Source: Chamaecyparis obtusa
Taxonomy: Eukaryota > Streptophyta > Pinopsida > Cupressales > Cupressaceae
Length of the DNA: 64,000 bases
NCBI GenBank assembly: GCA_027943335.1
Contig: BSBK01002086.1
Coordinates: 331,001 to 395,000 of the forward strand
Direction of reading: 5' to 3'
The notes under the pieces are model-generated. The model saw only the letters and a program-made list of their open reading frames with translations, ran no database searches and was not told where the DNA came from. Shown here piece after piece: positions 46,601-57,644 of this stretch. Numbering within the stretch: position 1 is the first letter of the stretch; each line of letters starts with the position of its first letter. The position numbers and the translations under genes were made by a program.

Positions 46601-48730
46601 TTGATCAATTACAGAGAACGACAACACAGATTTCTATTTTTGAGCTCCTTGATTTATCTCCTAATGACATAGATGTTGACCAATTCCAAAACATGGTCAG
46701 TCACCTTGCTAGCCCTCATTACCTTACATTTTCCAAAGAAGATGACAAGGCACTAAGTCACCCGCATAACTTGGCCCTCCATATTGAAGTCATGATCCAT
46801 AAAACTCATGTCAGGCACGTGTTGATAGATGGGGGTGTCGGGCTTAATATTTGCTCTTTGAGTCTACTGAAAGCCTTGGGATATTCCAAGCAAATTATTG
46901 ATACTAGGAAGAATATCACCATCAAGGCCTATGATGAGGTAGAGTGAAGCTCTAAAGGATTGGTTGTTCTTCCTGTCAGAATTGGTCCTATGGAAAAAGA
47001 CATTTTGTTTCAGATTGTTGATGCTAGACCTTTGACATACAATATTTTGTTAGGTAGACCATGGATTCATGACATGTAAGTGGTGCCGTCTACCTACCAT
47101 CAATGTGTTAAATTCCCTTACAATGGTGTTGAAGTTTTCATACCAGGGGATAGCACATTATTTGTCAATGCAGTTTCAGCTGGTTCACATGTTCCCTTAA
47201 ATAGAGAAGCTGACAATTTTGATGCTGCTCTTGAGCAGTGTAAGAATAAATTTAAGTCCGCTGACCTTGGCATGGGAGATTACAAAATGGATTCCTTCAT
47301 AAAAATTCCAATCTCACCTAGGTCTTATGGAAAACCTTCACTCAAGAGGAAACCTTCATCCTCCGCCATGACTTTGTTTAGGAAATTTGTAGAGTCCTCA
47401 GTGCCTATTCAGGAAGAGAAAGATGAAGTAGCTGTCAGAGATTGGATTTATAGAGAAGAAAAATACCAACATAACGAGAATTTTGCACCTTCTCCTAAGA
47501 CCTATGGGAGAGGATATACTCTAGTTAAAAACATGGGCTACCCAGGTCATGGGCCTCTCAGTCATAGGTTAGATGCTAAAGCGGAACCTCTTGATCATTC
47601 TCTCTTTGGCTGGAGAATTAAAACAATAGTGGGCCTAGGTTTTGAAAGCAAAAATGAAAAAGTTGCTCCTATCCTAGCTGTGACGGATAGTGACGATGAG
47701 TCTAATTATGTGCCAAATTTGCAAAACTAGCAAGATGAGTGTGAAGATTGGATCCCTTCCACTAATCTCCTTTGGGGAGACCTAGATGCTTCCGCAATTG
47801 ATCCAACGAGTTTTGAATAGGAACAATCCTCTATTACAACTCATGGTGAAGAATCTACTCAATCTCAAAATGATATCCAAGAAGGTTTCACCCTCAGTGA
47901 CCCAAGTGCCTCTACCTCAAGGCCTAAAAAATATGGTTGGTGCAAACATCCCAGTAGGGATTCTGACACAGACTCGCATGAGTATGAGTGGGAGACCCTC
48001 TCAGATTGTTCCACTGTTGATCTGGACATTGTTGTTGTCCACACATTTGAGTCTCAACCCGAGGTAGCTAACAAGTCTAGTGTAGGGCTAGAGGATTGGA
48101 TTCCTTGAATTGCCTTAGTGGATGATACTTCATTTGGGGAGACAAACCCTAATTCAGGTACCTTAGAGGGAGACTTGATGAATCCTAACTATATGATCAC
48201 TAGAGATAATACCTACCATATCAATAATATTGAACCAGTCGTTGACCTCCCCCTTGTCCACTGCCATCTGATTGACTAGTCACAGCTTTATCAAGAGCCT
48301 CAACTCCTTACTTTCCATAATGACTATGAGATAGCCTGCTATTTAAACGCTCTTGAACCCATAGTCTCTTCCACTAGTGAGCCTACAACAAGTATGATGG
48401 AGCCTGATATTAAGTACCTCAGTCATAAAATAAAAGAAAAGAAAAAGAAAAGAGATGGTTATGATGGCGAAAACCACTTTGTGGCAGTGTCAGAACCCAA
48501 AATAGTAAAAAAAAAAGATGTATCCGAAGGTGAAAACCTCTTTGAGTTGCCTAAGGATGGGTACTTAATAACTTGCCGAGTTATTTTCAGGACAGATCGT
48601 TAGTTCTCATTGAGCCTACACAGACAGTGAATTTGAATACGAAGGAGGCTCCACAAATGATTCATCTAGCTCAATCTCTATCGGAACAAGAAAAAGAGGC
48701 ATATACAAGATTCTTACAGAAAAAGAAAAT
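46601..48730 (+). pseudogene. Element C protease and linker
   Basis: This is the same frame as gag up to a stop at 46945-46947 (CGA or AGA to TGA). Protease reads VLIDGGVGLNICSLSLLKALG at about 46820-46880 and continues with NILLGRPWIHDM. The linker has SPRSYGKPS, an acidic DSDDESNY part and, at 48394-48603, a Lys-rich part. A frame change near 48560 separates it from RT; the equivalent place in element A keeps one frame, so gag and pol were one polyprotein in the ancestor. Confidence 0.8.
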
Positions 48731-50130
48731 CAATTTTACCTAGACATATTCAGATATGCCAAGGCTTGACACTAATCTTATTATGCATCATCTATCTATA
48801 GCTCCAGGAATTAAACCAGTAAAACAAAAGTTGAGGAAAATGCATCCTCACATAGCTCTCCTTGTTAAGGCTGAATTAGAAAAGCTCTTAGGAGCAGGGT
48901 TTATTAGAGCTATTGACTATGCCGAATGGATCTCCAATATTGTTCCAGTTTCAAAACATGATGGGTCCATTCGTGTATGCACAAACTTCCGAGACCTTAA
49001 AAAAGCTTTCCCAAAGGATGACTTTCCACTCCCTAATATAGATATGATAGTGGATATGACTGCGGGCTATGAAATATACTCTTTAATGGATGGTTTCTCT
49101 ATATATAACCAAATAAAAATAGCTCCTAAAGATCAAGAAAAGACAGCCTTCATATGTGCATGGGGAACCTATTGTTGGAATGTCATGCCATTTGGATTGA
49201 AAAATGCAAGAGCTACATATCAAAGAGCTATGACAACAATCTTTCATGACATGATGCATAAAAATATGGAAGATTATGTGGATGATACCTTGGCTAAATC
49301 TAAGAAAAGGGATACACACCTCAAAAATTTGGAAGTAATTCTAGATCGAATGGAGCAGTTTTAGTTAAGATTGAATCTGAAAAAGTGTGCATTTGGGGTT
49401 ACCTCAGGTAAACTTCTAGGATTCATAATTTCAGCCAAAGGAATAGAGGTGGATCCCGAAAAAGTTCAAGCCATATTAGATATGCCACCTCCTAAGAACA
49501 TTAGTTAGATGAGAAGTCTTCAAGGACAACTCTAGTCTATACGGAGGTTCATTTCACAGCTTGCAGATAGAGCACAACCATTCAATAAGACATTGGATAA
49601 GGGAGTCTCATGTACCTGGAATGAGGATTGCCAAAAGAGCCTAGACCAAATAAAACAATACTTGGCTAATCCCCCAATTTTAATGCCTCTTATCCCAGGA
49701 AAACTATTGATTTTGTATATATCAGTGATAGAATCTTCTTTAGGGGCACTGTTGGCTCAACTTGATGATACTGGGAAAGAAAGAGCCATTTACTACATTA
49801 GTCGTACACTTGTCTCCTATGAGGTCAATTATACTAGTATTGAAAAATCTTGCCTTGCTGTGGTGTTTGCTTCCCAAAAGTTGCGTCACTACATGCTTGC
49901 ACATACAATACACCTCATAGCTAAAATTGATCCTCTCAAATACTTGCTTGGTAAGGCTTCTCTCACGGGTAGACTTGCTAAATGGATGATGATTCTTTCA
50001 GAATTTGACATTGCGTATGTTGAGCGTAAAGCCATAAAAGGACAAGCTATTGCAGATCAACTGGCTGATTTTCTAATAAAAGACAAAACACCACTGCAAG
50101 TTGAATTCCCATATGATCACATCATGTACA
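48731..50130 (+). pseudogene. Element C reverse transcriptase and first RNase H
   Basis: RT runs from MPRLDTNLIMHHLSIAPGIKPVKQ through VCTNFRDLKKAFPKDDFPLPNID to YVDD at 49275-49286, with stops at 48739 and 49362 and around 49507-49535. The first RNase H (about 49680-50080) has LYISVIESSLGALLAQ, then AIYYISRTLVSYEVNYTSIEK and LAVVFASQKLRHYML, and is open within the 438-codon stretch 49593-50909. Confidence 0.92.
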
Positions 50131-50480
50131 TGACTGCAAGAACTTGGAAGATGTTCTTTGATGGTTCAAATATGCAAAATGGATCAGGAGCTGGACAGTT
50201 GTTTGTTTCCCCTCATGGGCATACTATTCCAAAATCCTATAAATTATTGTTCCCATGCACAAACAACATTTCTGAATATGAAGCCTTAACTAATGGATTG
50301 AAAATGGCCATCGAATGGGGAATTACAGAGCTGCATGTCTTTGGGGATTCACAATTGATTATCAACCAAGTAAATGAAGAATACCAAACTAAGGATGACA
50401 AGCTGAGCCCTTATAAGAAGATGGTTGATTCATTGCAATGCTATTTTACATTTGTAACATTTCAACAGATCCCTAGAATA
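50131..50480 (+). pseudogene. Element C archaeal-like RNase H
   Basis: WKMFFDGSNMQNGSGAG, SEYEALTNGLKMAIEWG and HVFGDSQLIINQ give D, E and D in the right spacing for a second RNase H. It lies within the open stretch 49593-50909. The same domain is in A and B. Confidence 0.85.
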
Positions 50481-51896
50481 GAAAATAAGGCTGCAGATGC
50501 TATGGTTACATTGGCTTCACTCCTTCAATTGGAACAACATGAGTCAAGATTTGAATTCCTGGTGGAAGAGCTACGTCATCCCATATTTGACTCCTCTGAA
50601 AGCCATGTCATTTGTACCTTGGTCGGTCACGAGTCTTCCCATTATGGTGCTATCTATTCATACCTTCGTGATGGCACCATTCCTGAAACCTTTAACCACT
50701 CAAAAAGAAGAAACCTTGTTTGTAACACCTCTCGCCATACCCTTATCTCTGGTGATTTATATAGGAGGGGTTTAGATGGGACACTTGTTAGGTACTTGGA
50801 AAAGGATGAGTCTGACCGAGCGTTAGTTGACATCCATGAGGGCATCTATGGAGGACATTCCAATGGTCTTGCCATGGCCCGAAGGTTGCTTAAGGTGGGG
50901 TACTATTAGCCCACAATGCAGATGGATGCTATAGCTTTTGACAAATCATGTGAAAAGTGTCAGAAACATGGAAACCTGATTCATGCTCCAGGTAGGGAGC
51001 TTATTCCTTCTATTTCTCATTGGCCATTTCAGCGTTGGGCCTTTGACCTTGTTGGGAAAATTCATCCTAACTCATCAGGTGGACATAAACTCATTATCAT
51101 GACTACTGATTATTTCACAAAATGGGTAGAAGCTGTCCCACTTTCTATTGCCTCAGGCAAGATGGTTTCATTTCTCATCCTGAATCATATCATTTGTCAG
51201 TTTGGAGTACCCTCTGAAATCATCACTAACAATGGAGGTCAGTTTAAAAACAAGGACCTTAAACATCTCTACAAAAAGTTCAAGATAAAACAACATTAGT
51301 CCTCCATTTACTTCCCGTAAGGAAATGGACAAGCAGAGGCTTCAAATAAAACCATTCTAAAGATTATTCATTGAACAGTTCATAAGAATGGTAGAGATTG
51401 GCATTTACAGATAAATCTGGCTTTATGGGCCTATAGAATGAGTATTCGTACTCCAACAGGGGCTACTCCTTTTGCCCTTACTTATGGTGCTAAAGCAGTG
51501 TTACCTTTAGAGGTAGAGATCCCTTCACTCAGAGTCTCTCTCAAAGGTCTAGTAACAGATGAAGATTACCATGCCATGAGATTACAAGAATTAGAACTTC
51601 TAGATGAGAAGCGCAAAGCATCATTTGATCATATGAGGGTCTATCAAAAATGCATGTCCAAAGCATTCAACAAGAAGGTTCACCCTAGGGAATTTCAAGT
51701 GGGAGATCTTGTCTTATGTGATAATCCAAAGAATCAATAGAATCGAGAACAGAAGGGTAAATTTGAACCTAATTGGCTTGGTCCATATGTCATCATTGCT
51801 GCTTTTGGGACAGGTGCTTACTTGTTAACTGATGAAGAGGGAGAACAACTCCCTGATCCTATCAATGTTTTGCACCTCAAGAAGTTCTATCCTTGA
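50481..51896 (+). pseudogene. Element C integrase, second catalytic Asp changed to Asn
   Basis: The zinc domain has HEGIYGGH and CEKCQKHG. The core has WAFDLVGKIHPNSSGG (about 51040), then ITNNGGQF (about 51222-51245), where A and B have ITDNGGQF, and GNGQAEASNKTI (about 51324). The second Asp of the DDE triad is therefore lost. Stops occur at 50907, 51297, 51318 and 51373. The C-terminal part has KFEPNWLGPYVI and ends KKFYP then TGA at 51894-51896. Confidence 0.88.
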
Positions 51897-53535
51897 TGCC
51901 TATTTCTGTCTGGGGGCATCCTTTGTATATATCTTATTGATCCTGAAAAAATTCCAAAAAAATTCATATATGATGCTGAAAAAATCTTAAAAAGCATAAA
52001 AAGTCCTGAAAAAAAATACAAAAAAATCAAAAAATGTACAAAATTCAAAAAAATAGAAAAGTGCCTTAGTGAAAACCTGGAACAGGCACCTTGGTAGCAA
52101 AAAAATTTAAAAAATGATGAAAAAATGAAAAAAGATTCCAAGTGGTGAAAACCTAGAAACAGGCGCTACTTGAGGCCTTTACACTCCTATTTGTTAGCAT
52201 GCATCCTCGACACTGAACCTTTCTCCATCATGTCTTGACCTTATTTGACTTGGTCTGGAATTGGTCCTTGTCTTTGTCTAGGGGGCATAACTGTTAGCAT
52301 AGGTTTTTTTAGGTTGCGTTTGTCTCTTGGGGGCATTTCACAATAGGTGTTTTTCAACACCACCCCAAAATAGTGTTTTTCAACACTACCCTTGCATCGA
52401 GTGTTTCTTAACACTTATCAGATGTCTTACCCAATAGTCTAAGTATGATGCGATATTTCTCATTGATAGATGTGATAACCAGAGTCTGACTCTATGACCA
52501 ACACACACGCACTTACACAATCAACCCGACTGAGATATGTTGACTTTATTTTTCTTTGTGTGCTATCTATGAGGATTTCTTTGATGAGTGCTCTCTCCTT
52601 GAGAAGTTTTCGATGATGCATAGCTAGAAGACTGAGGGAATGAGAACATGTTTTCTTTCTTTATCTGCTTGTGGGTATATCTTGTTAGTCCTTATTGTCA
52701 TTAGCATTTATGCTTGACCTACTTGACATTGAGGACCTACTGGATATTATCCTTGACTGTTATGTGAGTGCATGCTTCTAGTTATCCTGACTTTCATGTG
52801 TCTTGATACTAGCATAATCTCACCATATCAAACTTAGGTAATCTCACTACACTAGTCATCTTGACCTATATGTCTTTGGTGCCTAAGTGGGATTCCCACA
52901 TTTCTATCTGATAAAGATCATATTCATATCCACATAGTTATGCTAGTGTGCATTGTATGATCTTATGACGCTACCAATAATGCTCGATGATGATTATTAG
53001 ATGTCTATTGGCGTTGTGACCTTGCAAGTCAACCACTTTTTATAGTAGCTTGCATCTTGTGTTCATGTTAGTTTAGTTTTGCATCTTGCATATGGAGAGA
53101 GCTCTCCTTTTCATCTTTCGTGGACCTATTAGTCAACTGCGCTCATTTCCTTTCTTTCCTTTCTCAATCATGTCTTTCACTCGTTGTCTTTTTCATCACA
53201 TCCTATTCCTATCATCACAAGGGGTTAATCACATCATCATATCTATATCCTAAGAGATGTCATTTTCAGAAACATAAGACTACATCATACACATGAGGAT
53301 TAAACATACATCTATGAGAGAGAATATACATGATCATTTAATGCATACATTTTTTAGCAAAATAACAAGATAATATATAAATTGATACATCCATCACAAG
53401 TGAGACTGATACACAAGATATATAAAAAATCCAGTAATCTCATATATATATGAATGATATAGTATAATGTACAATATGAGATCCCAAAATCTGGATCAAT
53501 GTCTCATGGTATGAACAAAACATCTAAACCTAAAC
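51897..53535 (+). other. Post-pol spacer of element C
   Basis: No gene is seen. An A-rich block with GGTGAAAACCTGG-type words lies at 51940-52175, and hairpin-forming GTGTTTTTCAACAC words lie at 52340-52415. Near 52640-52655 is the uninterrupted counterpart of the site where E entered element A. Confidence 0.65.
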
Positions 53536-55831
53536 CTAGGACTCGCTGCCACCATCCCTGGGACCTGGTGGTGGAGGAGGTGGTCCGGCGATAGGTACTA
53601 CATCTGATCTACCTACTACTGCTGAGTAGGAAGGCACTCTCTGACCTGCGGGGACTACCTGTATATATAATCCATGGTAGTATGCCGCCCGCGCTACCTC
53701 TCTCTACCTCTTTGCTAAGGCAACCTCTAGCTACCTCTCCTGTCGCTCGATCTCAGCCCACTGATCTATGAGCTGCTGCTCTCTCATGGCTATGGTGATC
53801 CTTAGTTGTTGTATCTCCATCTCAAGGGCATGTATCCTAGCCCTGAGATCCTCTCCTCCTGCAGGCTGATCCTGCTGATCCCCTGCCTGTCGGTGAGCTG
53901 GTCTCGCCTCATCCTCCAGAGTAGCTGAACTCCATCTCCGTGGCCATTTTCAGACACTTTCTCTTGACCCATCTCCCCTCTCTAGCACTCTCTCTCCTCT
54001 GTCTCCTCCATCTCCGCCATCCCCTCCATCTCCCCCCTGTGCGGTAGCTTGTACATCTGGTATAGTAAATCTCAGAAATGGGGCCCTTCGCCTCTTAGTA
54101 CGGTATGTTGCATCTGTCCCTGCATCTGCCGTGTCTGGCAGGTACTCCCATGGCTCCCTCCTGATGGCAACTGTATCCTATACTGCCTGCTGGTACTCCA
54201 GCATCGACAGCCATCCCTGTCCCTCCTCATCGCAGAATCTGGCATGTGTGGCGGTCTCCACAGATACCCTCTACTACCGACCAAACTGCCTCCACACTTG
54301 AGTAATAGAAAATCTCTCGACAATATATGAATGTCAACCCACCAATGGTTGACTATAGAGCATGTAGTCTAGCTCTCTCCTATCAAACCATCCCTTGATT
54401 GTCCTGTAAGGCCTCCATGTGAAGGAGGTCAACTCGTCCAATACCCTGCGATAGTATGCAACATCTCTGCTATGTGCCTGGGAGATGAAACCATTATATC
54501 TGTAAATGTAGTGATATTTACACTCCCTAGGCTACACTAGTGGGTGCACTATAGCTATGTGCTCCCATGCCCATATCTGTGTGAGTACATCCCCGCACAC
54601 CCAAGTCCTCCCATCCCTGTATACGATCTCATGTAGCTCGTAATACATGTCCACTAAGATAGTCGAACCCCAGGCCATCTTGCGTGGTTGTGCCACCAAG
54701 TCTACCAATAGTCTCCCCTAGCCCAGTGGGAAGCCCTTCTGACTCCTGTTCGGAATCAGAGCCTATCCGATCAAAGATGCAACAATGCATGGTACGGGGT
54801 AGTCTCTGTCGTACTCATCCATTAGTCAATCCCAGCTGACGTGCCGATCCAGGATGGTAACATCCTGAAACATCCCCTGTATCGCCTATCTACCCTCTAT
54901 GAGATCCTGATCATAGTAAACCTATGCCAACAGACAAATCATGTCAGTTTCTATCATATGGAAACTTTATAACTATGACTATCTATAACCATGATTATAC
55001 TTACAGGATCTCCGTAGCACAGAACCCGTAGGATCCGGTAGACATCTTCCAAAGTGATGGATGCCTCTCCAGTAGGCAAATGGAAGGTGTTGTGCTCACT
55101 ATGCCATCTCTCAGCCAGAGCAATCAACAACCTATGATCGGCTCATATTTGGGGCATCCGTAATAGATATCGGAAGCCCATCGCCCTCAAGTCAACCTCA
55201 CCCGGATCATCTAGATCTCAAACAAATCTTAACCCAGTCACCTGCGGTGCTCTAATGTGCAGCGTCAGGAAGTGCTCCTGCAAGCCATTTAAACCAAGCC
55301 AGATGTCAGAGCATATCATGAAGGATGTAAAATATCTGTACAAAATATTTTAAAATCAAACATTATTAGGACTCATGTTATTTTTGCTCAAAAACTTAAA
55401 CATTTAAAAATTTTCTATTGGGCGACACTATTTTTTTGGCTAAGTGTCGTGCGACACTTTGTCATATACCAGTGTGACAGTATTTGTCTGGGCGACACTT
55501 CGCATAGTGGCGTGCGCTATTTCATCCTATGTCATGTGACACTGGACTCAATGTGCGTGTGACACTATTTTATCCCACGAAGTGTTGCACGACAATACTT
55601 TTCAAAGGTCGCGACACTTCTAAAGTGTTGCGCAACTTTTCGCCCTAAGTAAAAATTTAAAATTTAAAAAAATATTTAAAAATGTGTTTAAATGTATTAA
55701 ATCATCATAAATGACCCAACAAGCGAGTTTTCTCGAAAACATATTGGGGCACCATAGTGTGGAGGTTGGTTATGCAACTGAGCGCGCTTGAATCGGTGTC
55801 TATGGACAGGCACTGCTGCTGGCTTGGCCAT
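53536..55831 (-). pseudogene. Element C antisense gene with Plant Mobile Domain, three exons
   Basis: The minus-strand model has exon 1 at 55745-55831 (29 codons, MAKPAAVPVHRHRFK..), intron 1 at 55278-55744 (acceptor TTGCAG; the donor GT has become AT), exon 2 at 55005-55277 (91 codons), intron 2 at 54922-55004 (donor GTAAGT, acceptor CATAG) and exon 3 at 53536-54921 (462 codons with stop). Exon lengths equal those of A for exons 1 and 2. Exon 2 has HSEHNTFHLPTG and LEDVYRIL; exon 3 has MAWGSTILVDMYYELHEIVY and QIWAWEH, then a long C-terminus with a Gly/Asp-rich part, a coiled-coil-like part and a PPPPPP end. Several stops disable it. The family is TE-associated in plants; its job in the element is unknown. 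Confidence 0.87.
55420..55645 (-). repeat. Cluster of GTGTCG/CGACAC words inside PMD intron 1 of element C
   Basis: About ten words occur in about 225 bp, including AAGTGTCGTGCGACACTT near 55441 (a near-perfect inverted repeat), GGCGACACTTCG near 55490, ATGTCATGTGACACTGG near 55531, AGTGTTGCACGAC near 55580 and GTCGCGACACTT near 55608. All are within intron 1. Confidence 0.78.
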
Positions 55832-55905
55832 TTTCTCTCTCTAAGCTTTCAAAATTCTCAAATCAATAAAAGTCAAATGATTTTGAAAATGACATTTTTT
55901 TACCC

Positions 55906-55913
55906 CTTTTATA
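55906..55913 (-). promoter_or_regulatory. TATA box of the antisense PMD gene in element C
   Basis: TATAAAAG on the minus strand, followed by GGG, about 75 bases before the exon 1 ATG at 55831. It is conserved in A and B. Confidence 0.73.
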
Positions 55914-56632
55914 GCATTTTGACTTTTTGACCTAATTTTTCAAATACCTTGAAATTGTGCAAAAATTGCACCCCTACCTAATTTTGATGTCCTGGATTCA
56001 TTTTCGGACTCGAAATCAAAATTTGAGTTAATCTTGATAGTCAAAATCACGTTTCAAATTTTCACCCTCTTCTTCCCAGTTGGCTAAATCTTTTGAGGCC
56101 TGATCCTTTGATCTTTGTTGGGGCATCTTCCTTTCTTCATCCCCCATGTCTCTCAAACTTCTAGTCTTTCATTCATCTTCATTCAATTCACTCCTTTCTC
56201 ATGTTTGACTTCATCTTTATCCTAAATCTTTCTCAGTCAGACTGGGGCATATCTTCACTGTCTAATGGTTATCCTATCATCTTTTATCTTCGATCATGAT
56301 TTCCTTATGATTTGATCTAATCTTTATCGATCTATTGTTCTCCTATACCTGATTTTGATTTTGATTCTGAGGGGGCAGTATCTATGGGATTCTCATCCCT
56401 GATTCTCTTGATTCAGACATCTTTTGTGAGCTTTTGCTCAAATTTGAGATTCTTATCTCTTACTTTGGATGTGATCCCGAATCGACCTCATATTCAAAGG
56501 CCTTTGTTTATGTTTTATCCGGATGTGATCCCAAATCGATCTCACATCTAAGTTGTTTGTGATCCCAAATCAATCTCACATTTCAACTTCATTCTTTGAC
56601 TGCATGTGATCCCAAATCGATCTCACATTAGT
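55914..56632 (+). other. Region between antisense PMD promoter and 3' LTR of element C
   Basis: No gene is seen. From about 56461 to 56631 a loose repeat of GTGATCCCAAATCGATCTCACAT occurs about four times, each about 40 to 60 bp apart. It lies upstream of the antisense promoter and downstream of everything on the plus strand. Confidence 0.6.
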
Positions 56633-56646
56633 CAAAGAGGGGCAAA
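56633..56646 (+). other. Polypurine tract of element C
   Basis: CAAAGAGGGGCAAA stands directly before the 3' LTR. Confidence 0.88.
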
Positions 56647-57644
56647 TGTATACACCCTAAAATGGTCACCTAGACTTTGGGCCCCATTTCTCAATTTATC
56701 AAATCCCTGAATCAAGATTTTCAAAAATTAACATTTTATCAATTATATCAATTTCCTTGATCAAATCCTATTTTATCATTTTCGATTATTTCTTGGGCTA
56801 ACCATTTTATCCTAAGTCTTTATTTATTCAAAAGGAGTATTTCCTCCCCTTTTAATAAATAAAAAGCCCCCACTTTTTCTCTTATCCTAAGTTACACAAA
56901 TAAAGCATTATTCTTATTTTATAAAAAGAGAAAAAACACTTTTTGTCTTATATGGACACAAAAGTCAACTCTTATTTTCTCAGTGGAGGATATTTGTGCA
57001 CAAGGATCAAACTTCTTTTTTTCCTCCATCGTTGATTAAGACTTTTGCCTCCTAATCTCCACGGTCCATTTCTCCTCATTCCCTATAAAAGGAGAGCTCT
57101 CCTTCTCATTTGGCATCCATCATCTTTATGCTATTGTCATGCTGCAGGTTTTCTAGGTTATTTGGAGCTCTTTGAAGACATTCTTGCATTCAAGCTTTGA
57201 AGACATTATTTTTGCATCTCATTTAGTTTGCTTTCATAGTTGCATAATCATGTCATTCTTAGTATAGATTTCCTTTATGCAATAGATTAATCTCATCTAG
57301 TTTAATAAGAAGGATTGTAACACTTGCTATTTCCATTTCATAGTTTAGATTGTGCTTTCATTTTCATAGCATAGCTTGCATATTTGCATCTTCATTCTTA
57401 TTTTACTTGCATTACATTTCTATTTGATTCATTGGAGATATTGGCACTCTTGCCCTTGTCTTCAACCTTGAATCTCTCATTGTGTGGTTGAATAGCAAGG
57501 TCATTAGCTTCATAGCTCTAGCTGAGAGCAACTCTACATCTTGCAACTCCATACATAGAGAGCTATGGATCAATTTTTGAGGCCTCATTCTTGAGTGTTC
57601 TTGATTGTAAAGATCCATAGAAGTGCACTACTTTTGTGTGTACA
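56647..57644 (+). repeat. 3' LTR of element C
   Basis: 998 bp, the same length as the 5' LTR, TGTATACACC to GTGTGTACA. TATA box at 57084-57091. The CTTTC duplication follows at 57645-57649. Confidence 0.97.

Larger units (their letters stand above)
39686..57644 (+). mobile_element. Element C: complete Ty3/gypsy Tat-type LTR retrotransposon with antisense PMD gene
   Basis: The 17,959-bp element has two 998-bp LTRs (39686-40683 and 56647-57644), both TGTATACACC..TGTGTACA. It has a perfect CTTTC duplication, a primer-binding site (40688-40705), a 3.4-3.6-kb leader with a minisatellite, gag-pol (44070-51896), an antisense PMD gene (53536-55831) and a polypurine tract (56633-56646). By eye the LTRs differ at about 9 of the first 270 positions. 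It is the best preserved of the three Tat copies, with a gag-protease frame open for 673 codons and an RNase H-integrase frame open for 438, but it still has several stops and a frame change near 48560. Confidence 0.97.

Noticed and set aside
54049..54330. Plus-strand open stretch of 93 codons with many Cys and Pro
   Set aside because: It is the complement of exon 3 of the antisense PMD gene in C; the same shadow appears in A at 16570-16848. Codon conservation follows the minus strand.
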